From the NCBI RefSeq assembly GCF_040686855.1, contig NZ_JBFBOG010000002.1:558001-622000 (forward strand): a DNA stretch of 64,000 bases, read 5' to 3'. The notes beneath the pieces are model-generated. The model was not told where the DNA came from. It saw nothing but the letters and a program-made list of their open reading frames with translations, and made no database searches. Each line of letters opens with the position of its first letter. Within the stretch, counting starts at the first letter, position 1. Positions 42,236 through 49,906 of the stretch are shown piece by piece. The DNA is from Leifsonia sp040686855. GTDB taxonomy: Bacteria; Actinomycetota; Actinomycetes; Actinomycetales; Microbacteriaceae. The position numbers were made by a program, and so were the translations under genes.

Positions 42236-43234
42236 GTGGCCGCGCCGAGCGCGAGCCCTGGCGACCTGGACCGGAACGACCCGGAGGCCGAGATCGCCGC
42301 GCGCGCCGACGCCTACCGCAACTGGGGCCGCTGGGGCGAGGACGACGTGCTGGGCACGCTCAACTTCATCGGCGCCGACGTGCGGGCACGTGCGGCCGGG
42401 CTGGTCCGCGAAGGCATCGCGGTCTCGCTCTCGCAGTCGTTCGACATGAACGGCCCGCAGAAGGGATGGCGCCGGCGCACCAACCCGGTGCACACGATGC
42501 TCGACACCGGGACGGACGCCGAGCGCGGCAGCCAGGGCTTCCCGCACGGACTGGGCGGCGCCGACGACGTCATCGCCATGCCGCTGCAGTGCTCCACCCA
42601 GTGGGACGGGCTCGGCCATATCTTCGACCATGGCTTCGCCTGGAACGGCCGGCGCGCGGGCGACGTCGTGACCAGCGACGGCGACTTGGTGACCGGCATC
42701 GAGAACGCGGCCGCCGCGATCGTCTCGCGCGGCGTGCTGCTCGACGTCGGACGGCACCTGCGCCCCGAGTCCGGAGAGCTGGAGGACGGCTACGCCATCA
42801 CGGCGGACGACCTCCGCTCCTGCGCCGAGGCTCAGGGTGCGACGAGCACGGTGCGCACCGGAGACATCGTCCTGGTGCGCACCGGCCAACTCGCCCGCGT
42901 GCGGCGGGACGGCTGGGGCGAGTACGCGGGAGGCCCGGCTCCGGGGCTCTCGCTCACGACGGCGGGCTGGCTGCACGACACGGAGATCGCCGCGATCGCG
43001 ACGGACACCTGGGGCTTCGAGGTGCGTCCGAACGAGTTCGACGTGCCCGCCTTCCAGCCGCTGCACCAGGTCGTCATCCCGAACATCGGGCTCACCATCG
43101 GCGAGATGTGGGACCTGGAGGAGCTGGCGTCCGAGTGCGCGCGGCTCGGGAGATACGATTTCCTCCTCTCGGCGCCGCCGCTGCCGATCACGGGAGCGGT
43201 CGGATCGCCGGTCAACCCCATCGCAGTGCTGTAG
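42236..43234 (+). CDS. Cyclase-family metal hydrolase (kynurenine formamidase-like)
   Basis: A 332-residue protein of the cyclase/KynB-like superfamily. MPLQCSTQWDGLGHIFDHGF is the variant of the metal-binding H-x-G-T-H-x-D motif seen in one subgroup, and TGDIVLVRTGQ and GFEVRPNEFDVPAFQPLH are typical later segments. Members hydrolyse amides, lactones or cyclic esters. The GTG at 42236 follows the dioxygenase stop by five bases. A lactone- or ring-fission-product hydrolase role is inferred. Confidence 0.75.
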   Translation: MAAPSASPGDLDRNDPEAEIAARADAYRNWGRWGEDDVLGTLNFIGADVRARAAGLVREGIAVSLSQSFDMNGPQKGWRRRTNPVHTMLDTGTDAERGSQGFPHGLGGADDVIAMPLQCSTQWDGLGHIFDHGFAWNGRRAGDVVTSDGDLVTGIENAAAAIVSRGVLLDVGRHLRPESGELEDGYAITADDLRSCAEAQGATSTVRTGDIVLVRTGQLARVRRDGWGEYAGGPAPGLSLTTAGWLHDTEIAAIATDTWGFEVRPNEFDVPAFQPLHQVVIPNIGLTIGEMWDLEELASECARLGRYDFLLSAPPLPITGAVGSPVNPIAVL

Positions 43235-43236
43235 TC

Positions 43237-43250
43237 GCCCCATGCGGGGC
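43237..43250 (+). repeat. Small GC-rich hairpin after cyclase gene
   Basis: GCCCC-ATGC-GGGGC directly after the cyclase stop and 31 bases before the monooxygenase GTG. There is no T-run, so it may tune expression within the operon more than stop it. Confidence 0.4.
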
Positions 43251-43280
43251 CGCTGAAGAGAGAACAGAGAGGTTCTTGAC

Positions 43281-44414
43281 GTGACCGCTGTCACCAAGGT
43301 CGCCATCGCCGGGGCCGGCGTCGCCGGTCTGGCCGCCGCCATCCAGCTCGCCAAGGCGGGCGTCGACGTCGACGTGTTCGACGCGAAGCCGGAGCTCAGC
43401 GCCCTGGGATCGGGCATCACCCTCCAGGGCAACGCCCTGCGGGCGTTCGACGCGCTGGGCGTCTGGGAGGACGTGCAGTCCGCGGGCTACTTCTTCGAAG
43501 GGCTCACCCTCCGCGCGCCGGGTCCGGATGCGCCGGTCGTCGCCGAGCTGCCGGATGTGAAGACGGGCGGCCCGGACTTCCCGGCGACCGGCGGGATGTA
43601 CCGGCCGGATCTCGCCCGCATCCTGCTCCGTCACGCCGAGGCCGCGGGCGCGACCGTCACCTTCGGCACCCCGGTGACCGCGGTCTCCGACGGACCAGAC
43701 GGGGTCGCCGTCGAGGTCGGCGGACGGCCGGCAGGGGCCTACGACCTGCTCATCGGCGCCGACGGGCTCAACTCGGGCGTGCGCCGGCTGATCGGCATCG
43801 AGACCGAGCCGCAGCGGACGGGCATGGGCATCTGGCGCGCCTTCGTCTCGCGGCCCGCGTCGGTGGAGCGCAGTGAGCTCTACTACGGCGGCCCGGTCTA
43901 CATCGCCGGCTACACCCCCACCGGCGAGGACACCATGTACGCGTTCCTCGTGGAGGCGGCGCAGGACCGCCAGGGCCTGACGGACGAGCAGGCCACGGCG
44001 ATCATGATCGAGGAGTCGGCGGCCTACGGCGGTCCGTGGAACGACATCCGCGCCGACCTGGAGCGTGGGGCGCACGTCAACTACACCTGGTTCACGCACC
44101 ACATCGTCCCCGCTCCGTGGAATCGCGGCCGCGCCGTGGTCATCGGCGACGCGGCGCACAGCTGTCCACCCACGATCGCGCAGGGCGCCGCTCAGGCGCT
44201 CGAGGACGCCGTCGTGCTGACCGAACTGCTGGTCTCGGCCGACGCGCTCGACGACGCCCTGTGGGATGCATTCCACGCCCGCCGGGTGCCACGCGCCCAG
44301 GCGGTCGTCGAGGCCTCGGTGCAGCTCGGCCAGTGGCAGATCGACCACGACCCGGACGCGGATGCGCCCGGGCTGATGTTCGGGATCGCGCACCGGATGG
44401 CGGAGCCGGCATGA
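43281..44414 (+). CDS. FAD-dependent monooxygenase (group A)
   Basis: A 377-residue flavoprotein monooxygenase. GAGVAGLAAAIQLAKAGVDV is the FAD-binding N-terminus, YDLLIGADGLNSGVRRL the DG motif, and RGRAVVIGDAAHSCPPTIAQ the GD motif. No signal peptide. GTG start at 43281 with GAGAGG upstream. It probably hydroxylates the aromatic ring before dioxygenase cleavage. It overlaps the FAH gene by four bases. Confidence 0.85.
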   Translation: MTAVTKVAIAGAGVAGLAAAIQLAKAGVDVDVFDAKPELSALGSGITLQGNALRAFDALGVWEDVQSAGYFFEGLTLRAPGPDAPVVAELPDVKTGGPDFPATGGMYRPDLARILLRHAEAAGATVTFGTPVTAVSDGPDGVAVEVGGRPAGAYDLLIGADGLNSGVRRLIGIETEPQRTGMGIWRAFVSRPASVERSELYYGGPVYIAGYTPTGEDTMYAFLVEAAQDRQGLTDEQATAIMIEESAAYGGPWNDIRADLERGAHVNYTWFTHHIVPAPWNRGRAVVIGDAAHSCPPTIAQGAAQALEDAVVLTELLVSADALDDALWDAFHARRVPRAQAVVEASVQLGQWQIDHDPDADAPGLMFGIAHRMAEPA

Positions 44415-45409
44415 GGATCGCGCGCTGGAGCGACACGACCGGCGCCGTCGGCGAGGGCTTCGTCGTCGGCGACGCGGTCGTGCGGTTCCCGGATGGCCTC
44501 ACCGTCGCCGAGGTGCTGGCACGCGGTCTCGCGGAGGCCCAACGGCTGCACGCCCAGGTCGCGGACGCGGACGGCCGCCCCCTCCGGGACGTGCGTCTGC
44601 TCGCGCCGCTGGTGCCCGCATCCATCCGGGACTTCGTGGCGTTCGAGGAGCACGTCGAGGGCGTCAGCGCCTCCGTCGACGGCAAGAGCGAGGTGGTGCC
44701 CGAGTGGTACCAGGCGCCCACCTTCTACTTCACCAACCCGCACACGGTCCTCGGCCCCGGCGAGCCCGTGCGGCCCCCGGTCACCCAACGGGTCGACTTC
44801 GAGCTTGAGGTGGCGGCCGTCGTCGGCGGCACTCACGGCTCGCGGGAGGCGAACCTGACTCCGGAGGAGGCCCGCGCGGCGATCTTCGGCTACACGATCA
44901 TGAACGACTGGTCCGCGCGCGACCTGCAGTCGCGGGAGATGAAGGTGCGCCTGGGGCCGGCGAAGGGCAAGGACTTCGGGATGAGCCTCGGCCCGTGGAT
45001 CGTCACCGCCGACGAGTTCGAGCCGTTCCTCGACGGCGACGGCTTCCTCGCGATCCGCGCCGAGGTCTTCGTGAACGACGAGCTCATCGGGCACGACCTG
45101 GTCTCCAACATGGGCTGGCCCTTCCCGGAGCTCGTCGCCTACGCCTCCCGCAACTCCCGTGTCGTCCCCGGCGATGTGCTCGGCTCGGGGACGACCGGCA
45201 ACGGCGGCTGCCTCGCCGAGTTGTGGGGCCGCCGCGGGGAGCTCAGCCCGCCGCCGCTGGCCGAGGGCGACACGGTCCGCATGGTCGTCGAGGGAATCGG
45301 CGAGCTGGTCGGCCCGGTCGGCGCAGCGGTCGCGGCGCCCGACCTCCCGCCCGCGCGGCAGCGCTCACGCCGGCGCGAGCGGGCGCAGGCGGACCAGGTC
45401 GCGCCATGA
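44411..45409 (+). CDS. Fumarylacetoacetate-hydrolase-family protein
   Basis: A 332-residue FAH-family enzyme. IRDFVAFEEHVEGV, then FDLELE-type metal region FELEVAAVVGG, YTIMNDWSARDLQ and KGKDFGMSLGPWIVTADEF, and the terminal DVLGSGTTGNGGCLAELWG are conserved family blocks. FAH members hydrolyse or decarboxylate ring-fission products with Mg2+ or Mn2+. In this operon it would act after extradiol cleavage. The start overlaps the monooxygenase stop; the stop overlaps the SDR start. Confidence 0.85.
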   Translation: MRIARWSDTTGAVGEGFVVGDAVVRFPDGLTVAEVLARGLAEAQRLHAQVADADGRPLRDVRLLAPLVPASIRDFVAFEEHVEGVSASVDGKSEVVPEWYQAPTFYFTNPHTVLGPGEPVRPPVTQRVDFELEVAAVVGGTHGSREANLTPEEARAAIFGYTIMNDWSARDLQSREMKVRLGPAKGKDFGMSLGPWIVTADEFEPFLDGDGFLAIRAEVFVNDELIGHDLVSNMGWPFPELVAYASRNSRVVPGDVLGSGTTGNGGCLAELWGRRGELSPPPLAEGDTVRMVVEGIGELVGPVGAAVAAPDLPPARQRSRRRERAQADQVAP

Positions 45410-46191
45410 CCTCCACCCCGGACCCCGCCGGCGGTCTCGCCGGCTCGACCGTCGTCGTCACCGGCGCGGCGCGAGGCCAAGGTCTCGCCGAGGCCCTGCT
45501 GCTCGCCGCCGCGGGTGCGCGCGTGATCGCCACCGATGCGGTCGAGCCGGAGGGCGGCCTGCCGTCGGGCATCGACGTGCGGAAACTGGATGTGACGGAC
45601 GAGGACGCGTGGGCGGCGCTCGCTGCGACGCTCCAAGCCGAGCTGGCCGGCGTTCCGCTGCGCGGCCTCGTCAACAACGCCGGCGTCACGCACCGGGCAG
45701 GCATCGCCGACACCGCCCGCGACGACTGGGACCGCGTACTCGCCGTGAACCTGACCGGGCCGATGCTCGGGATGCGCGCCCTCGCACCGCTCATGTCCGC
45801 GGGCTCGTCGATCGTGAACGTCGGCTCGGTCGCGGGCCTGAGCGGGCACTACACGGCCGCCTACACCGCATCCAAGTGGGGCCTGCGCGGGCTCTCGCGT
45901 GTCGCCGCCACCGAGTACGGCCCGCGCGGCATCCGCGTCAACACCATCCACCCCGGCTTCATCGAGACCGGCATGACCGCGAACGCGCCCGGCGCCATGC
46001 GGGAGGCGCAGCTCGACCTCACGCCGCTCGAACGGCTCGGCGAGCCGGCCGACGTGGCGGGCCTGGTCGCGTTCCTCCTGTCGGACGCGGCGGCCTACAT
46101 CTCCGGCGCCGACATCCCCGTCGACGGGGGCTTCGCCTCGTCGGCCGGCGCCAAGCACCTCGCCGATCGCATCGCCGCCGGCGCCCGCTGA
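45406..46191 (+). CDS. Short-chain dehydrogenase/reductase
   Basis: A 261-residue classical SDR. TGAARGQGLAEALL binds the nucleotide, NNAGVTHRAG follows, and Ser with YTASKWGLRG (Y-x-x-x-K) forms the catalytic site; the terminal ADIPVDGGFASS is standard. The aspartate at the end of the second strand (ATDAVEPEG) favours NAD. It would oxidise or reduce an alcohol or ketone produced by the aromatic operon. Overlaps the FAH gene by four bases. Confidence 0.85.
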   Translation: MTSTPDPAGGLAGSTVVVTGAARGQGLAEALLLAAAGARVIATDAVEPEGGLPSGIDVRKLDVTDEDAWAALAATLQAELAGVPLRGLVNNAGVTHRAGIADTARDDWDRVLAVNLTGPMLGMRALAPLMSAGSSIVNVGSVAGLSGHYTAAYTASKWGLRGLSRVAATEYGPRGIRVNTIHPGFIETGMTANAPGAMREAQLDLTPLERLGEPADVAGLVAFLLSDAAAYISGADIPVDGGFASSAGAKHLADRIAAGAR

Positions 46192-46215
46192 CCACAGGCA
46201 AGAAGGAGTCCCCTC

Positions 46216-47385
46216 GTGTTCATGTACTTCCCGACCAACTACGTGTGGAGCCTCGCGGTCGTCGCGACGCTCAACAACGGCGGATACATCGACGAGGTCG
46301 ACCGCGCGTGCAAGCCGGTGCTGCTCGCCTCGCAGAACGGCGACGATGCCGGCACCGCGGAGCTGTACGCTGCGTGGGCCGCGGTCGCCGACCGGCTGGT
46401 CGCGAAGGCCGCAGACGACGAGGCCGCCGGGCGGCGGATCGGCGCGGGCGAGACGTACTACCGCGCCTCCCTCTACACGTCCCAGGCCGAGCGCCTGCAG
46501 TCGCCGCGGTGGGAGGGCCGGAACGCCGCCTACCAGAAGTCCATCGACCTGCTGCTGAAGCACGTCGAGCTGAGCCGCATCCCGCTCACCCGCGTCGAGG
46601 TGCCGTACGAAGGGTCCTCGCTGCCCGGCTACTTCTACCGCGCGCCGGGCGAGGGACCGCATCCCGTCGTCATCCAGTGGAACGGTCTCGACTCGACCAA
46701 GGAGATGATGTACTACTCCGGATTCCCGAAGATGCTCGCTGAACGCGGCATCTCCACCCTCATGATCGACACGCCCGGCTCCGGCGAGGCGCTGCGCCTG
46801 CGCGGGCTGACCGCGCGCTACGACACCGAGGTCTGGGCGGCGGCGATCGTCGACTGGATCGAGGCGAACGCGACAGAGCTGAACGCCGACGTCGGCCGGC
46901 TCGGCATCGTCGGCTGGTCGCTCGGCGGCTACTACGCGCCGCGCGCGGCCGCCTTCGAGAAGCGACTGAAGCTCGCCGTCGCGTGGGGTGCCAACCACGA
47001 CTGGGCCGCCGTGCAGGAGGCGCGCCGCAACCGCGAGGGCGAGAACCCGGTGCCGCACTACTGGGACCACGTGTTCTGGGTCTGGGGGGTCGACTCCATG
47101 GACGCCTTCGTCGAGAAGACCGCGGCGATGCACCTGAACGGCGTCGCCGAGCAGATCACCGTGCCGCTGCTGATCACCCACGGCGCCGGCGACCGGCAGA
47201 TCCCGGTGCGGTACGCGCACGAGACGTTCGACCAGGCGGTGAACAGCCCCAAGCGCGAGCTGCGGATCTTCGACGACCCCGAGGGCGGCACCGAGCACAT
47301 CTCGATCGACAACATGCCGTACGTCGCCGGCATCATCGCCGACTGGGTCGCCGAGACGTTCGAGACGGTGGGCAACGAGGGCTGA
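46216..47385 (+). CDS. Alpha/beta hydrolase resembling C-C bond hydrolases (DHPON hydrolase-like)
   Basis: A 389-residue alpha/beta hydrolase with an N-terminal helical domain of about 120 residues. Predicted triad: Ser235 (VGWSLGGYYA), Asp325 (HGAGDRQIPV) and His360 (GGTEHIS). The layout and sequence resemble 2,6-dihydroxypseudooxynicotine hydrolase, which cleaves a C-C bond next to a ring. It could therefore cut an acyl side chain from a polyphenol such as a chalcone or dihydrochalcone. GTG at 46216 has AAGGAG seven bases upstream. Last gene of the aromatic operon. Confidence 0.8.
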   Translation: MFMYFPTNYVWSLAVVATLNNGGYIDEVDRACKPVLLASQNGDDAGTAELYAAWAAVADRLVAKAADDEAAGRRIGAGETYYRASLYTSQAERLQSPRWEGRNAAYQKSIDLLLKHVELSRIPLTRVEVPYEGSSLPGYFYRAPGEGPHPVVIQWNGLDSTKEMMYYSGFPKMLAERGISTLMIDTPGSGEALRLRGLTARYDTEVWAAAIVDWIEANATELNADVGRLGIVGWSLGGYYAPRAAAFEKRLKLAVAWGANHDWAAVQEARRNREGENPVPHYWDHVFWVWGVDSMDAFVEKTAAMHLNGVAEQITVPLLITHGAGDRQIPVRYAHETFDQAVNSPKRELRIFDDPEGGTEHISIDNMPYVAGIIADWVAETFETVGNEG

Positions 47386-47387
47386 CG

Positions 47388-48110
47388 TCAGCGGGCGGCG
47401 CCCTCCCGTGCGGCGCCCTCCCGTGCGGCGCCCGCGGCGGAGTCGAGGATGAGGTCGAGTCCCGAGCGGAACGCCTCGATATCGGTCAGCTCGGAGAGGC
47501 TGTCCCGGGTCTCCGCCAGCCGCGGATGGCGGTCGGCGTCGACCTCCTGCGGCAGCTCGATCCAGAGGCCGTCGTCGGGTTCCGTCGCCCGCGCGCGGAC
47601 GGCGGCCGCTCCACCGGCGAAGGACAGCACGAACAGCGAGTAGATGCCGTAGTAGTGCGCCGCCTGCGATCGGTCGAGGCCCGCATCCCGGAAGGCCTGG
47701 AGGATGCTCTCGACCAGCCCGAGCTCGTTCTCGCCGCCGGTGCTCAGGTGAAGCGCTTCGGCACCGATGGCCGGGTAGCGCAGGTAGACGTCGAGGGTGG
47801 CCTCCGCGTTCCGGAGGAGGAACCGGCGCCAGTCGTCCTCGTCCGCGGACTCGGCGCGGATCATGCCGGTCAGCCGGTCCAGGAGGATGCGCATCAGGCC
47901 GTCCTTGCTGCCGACATGCCGGTAGATCGCGGACGGGTCGGCGCGGAGCTCCTTGCCGAGTTCGCGCACCGTGATCGCCGAGACCCCGTCGCGGGCGGCC
48001 AGGGTCAGACCGGCGCGCGCGATCGTGTCCACGTCCAGCCGGCCGATCGGGCCGCGGCGCCGGGGCCGGGGAGCATCCGCGCGGGTATCGAGGGCGACAT
48101 CGTCGGTCAT
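47388..48110 (-). CDS. TetR-family transcriptional regulator
   Basis: A 240-residue TetR protein. A basic N-terminal tail (RPRRRGPIGRLD) precedes the helix-turn-helix (AARDGVSAITVRELGKELR, PSAIYRHVGSKDGL). The ligand domain holds helices to about 220, then a short repeat GAAREGAAREGAAR. It is convergent with the hydrolase gene, and divergent from the amidohydrolase gene with a good palindrome between. It likely represses the amidohydrolase-ABC operon and possibly itself. Confidence 0.85.
   Translation of the reverse strand: MTDDVALDTRADAPRPRRRGPIGRLDVDTIARAGLTLAARDGVSAITVRELGKELRADPSAIYRHVGSKDGLMRILLDRLTGMIRAESADEDDWRRFLLRNAEATLDVYLRYPAIGAEALHLSTGGENELGLVESILQAFRDAGLDRSQAAHYYGIYSLFVLSFAGGAAAVRARATEPDDGLWIELPQEVDADRHPRLAETRDSLSELTDIEAFRSGLDLILDSAAGAAREGAAREGAAR
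47395..47433. repeat. 15-bp tandem repeat in TetR 3' end
   Basis: GCGGCGCCCTCCCGT occurs 2.6 times in a row at 47395-47433. In the TetR protein this gives GAARE repeated at the C-terminus. Being a multiple of three, copy-number change would lengthen or shorten the tail without a frameshift. Confidence 0.7.
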
Positions 48111-48138
48111 CCCGCCATCATCCCACCTCGCCGAGAAA

Positions 48139-48161
48139 AATAGACAACGCTGTTGACTATT
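48139..48161. promoter_or_regulatory. TetR operator-like palindrome
   Basis: AATAGaCAACgctGTTGaCTATT: 18 of 23 positions match the reverse complement. It lies between the TetR and amidohydrolase starts and overlaps the -35-like TTGACT at 48153-48158, so binding would block that promoter. Confidence 0.6.
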
Positions 48162-48182
48162 ACGTGGTGCGTCGCCTACTCT
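48153..48182 (+). promoter_or_regulatory. Candidate promoter of amidohydrolase-ABC operon
   Basis: TTGACT at 48153 and TACTCT at 48177 are separated by 18 bases, 53 bases ahead of the amidohydrolase ATG. The -35 is strong but the -10 weak, fitting a regulated promoter. Confidence 0.45.
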
Positions 48183-48234
48183 CGCTTCCATCGGTCGCGC
48201 CGAAGCGGCCGGCGACAGGAATCGCGGAGGGTCG

Positions 48235-49881
48235 ATGAGTGCTCAGCCAGTGCTGCTGACCGGGGGTCGGGTGTTCACCGCCGGTATGGCGGCCCCGCGC
48301 CAGGCGGACCTCCTCCTCGAGGGCGGGCGCATCGCGGCGATCGGCGCCGACCTCGAGCCGACCGGCGGCGCGCGCGTGATCGACAGCCGCGGATCGCTGA
48401 TCGTCCCGGGCTTCCAGGACGCCCACGTGCACCCGATCGTCGCTGGCGTCGAGATGCTGCGCTGCGACCTCACCGCCGCCCGCGACGTCGAGGACTGCGT
48501 GCGCATCATCCACGACTACGCGGCCGAGAACGCCGACGCCGAGTGGATCCTCGGCGGCGGATGGTCGATGGACTTCTTCGCCGGCGGCCTGCCCAGCGCG
48601 GAACTCCTCGACCGCATCGTCCCGGACCGTCCGGTGTTCCTCAACAACCGCGACCACCACGGCGCCTGGGTCAACACCCGCGCCCTCCAGCTGGCGGGGA
48701 TCGACGGCACGAGCCCCGATCCGCACGACGGCCGCATCGAGCGGCACTCCGACGGGTCGCCGTCCGGCGTCCTGCACGAGGGCGCCGCCGCGCTCGTCGA
48801 GCGGCATGTGCCCGAGGTGGACACGGCCTTCACGGTGGATGCGCTGGTGCGGGCGCAGCAGACCCTCTTCTCCTTCGGCATCACCGGCTGGCAGGACGCC
48901 ATGGTCGGCGCCGTGAACGGCCTTCCCGACACCATCGAGACCTACGTCGAGGCGCTGACGACAGGCCGCCTCCGCGGCAGGGTGACGGGGGCCCAGTGGT
49001 GGCTGCGCGACGATGGTCTCGGGCAGACCGCGGCGCTGCGCGACCGCCGGGCCCTCGTGGCGGCGCTGGGCAGCCCGGACCGCCTGGCGCTCGACACGGT
49101 GAAGATCATGGTCGACGGGATCGCGGAGAACTACACCGCGGCGATGACGCAGCCCTACCTCGACGCGGACGGCCGCCCCACCCGCAACAGCGGCCTCTCC
49201 TTCATCGACCCCGGGCGGCTGAGGGAGATCGTCCGGGAGCTCGACGCGGACGGCTTCACCGTCCACTTCCACGCGCTCGGCGACCGTGCCGTGCGCGAGG
49301 CCCTGGACGCCGTCGAGCACGCGCGCCGCACCAACGGAGCGGCGGGTGGACGCCATCACCTCGCGCACCTGCAGGTCGTCCACGCCGACGACGTCCCGCG
49401 CTTCGTCGATGTGGATGCGACGGCCAACATCCAGGCGCTCTGGGCCGCCCACGAGAAGCAGCTGGACGAGCTGACACTGCCGTTCCTCGACCCCGAGCTG
49501 CGGCCCCGGCAGTACCCGTTCGGCGATCTGCATCGCGCGGGCGCCCGCTTCGCCGCGGGAAGCGACTGGCCGGTGTCCACCCCGGATCCGCTCGCCGCCA
49601 TCCACGTCGCCGTGAACCGCACGGCTCCCGGCTCCTCGGCTCCACCGCTCGGCGAGCGCCAGGGCCTCGACCTGGCGACCGCGCTCACCGCCTACACGGC
49701 GGGCAGCGCGCGCGTCAACGGCCGCGACCGGATGACGGGCCACCTCCGCGTCGGCGCGTCCGCCGACCTCGCCGTCCTCGACCGCGACCCCTTCCTCGGC
49801 GATCCGCTCGCCATCGCGGAGACGCGCGTCTCCACCACCTGGGTGGACGGCGAGCCCGTCTTCACCCGTTCCGAGCAGTAA
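48235..49881 (+). CDS. YtcJ-like amidohydrolase (amidohydrolase family 3)
   Basis: A 548-residue metal-dependent hydrolase. The beta-sandwich start LLTGGRVFTAG leads to the metal motif PGFQDAHVHP, with FLNNRDHHGAWVNT and HFHALGDRAVREAL later giving further His ligands, and SADLAVLDRDPF near the end. Such enzymes hydrolyse N-substituted amides or related compounds; the natural substrate is usually unknown. GGAGG precedes the ATG. It leads the operon with the dipeptide-type ABC importer, so it may process what that imports. Confidence 0.8.
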   Translation: MSAQPVLLTGGRVFTAGMAAPRQADLLLEGGRIAAIGADLEPTGGARVIDSRGSLIVPGFQDAHVHPIVAGVEMLRCDLTAARDVEDCVRIIHDYAAENADAEWILGGGWSMDFFAGGLPSAELLDRIVPDRPVFLNNRDHHGAWVNTRALQLAGIDGTSPDPHDGRIERHSDGSPSGVLHEGAAALVERHVPEVDTAFTVDALVRAQQTLFSFGITGWQDAMVGAVNGLPDTIETYVEALTTGRLRGRVTGAQWWLRDDGLGQTAALRDRRALVAALGSPDRLALDTVKIMVDGIAENYTAAMTQPYLDADGRPTRNSGLSFIDPGRLREIVRELDADGFTVHFHALGDRAVREALDAVEHARRTNGAAGGRHHLAHLQVVHADDVPRFVDVDATANIQALWAAHEKQLDELTLPFLDPELRPRQYPFGDLHRAGARFAAGSDWPVSTPDPLAAIHVAVNRTAPGSSAPPLGERQGLDLATALTAYTAGSARVNGRDRMTGHLRVGASADLAVLDRDPFLGDPLAIAETRVSTTWVDGEPVFTRSEQ

Positions 49882-49906
49882 CCCGCCACCGCCGCCTGGA
49901 GAAACC

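Noticed and set aside
43237..43250. Operon terminator after the cyclase gene
   Set aside because: The stem is short and lacks a T-run, and the downstream genes belong to the same functional set.
47395..47433. CRISPR-like repeat
   Set aside because: Tandem units without spacers, inside a coding region. No cas genes in the window.
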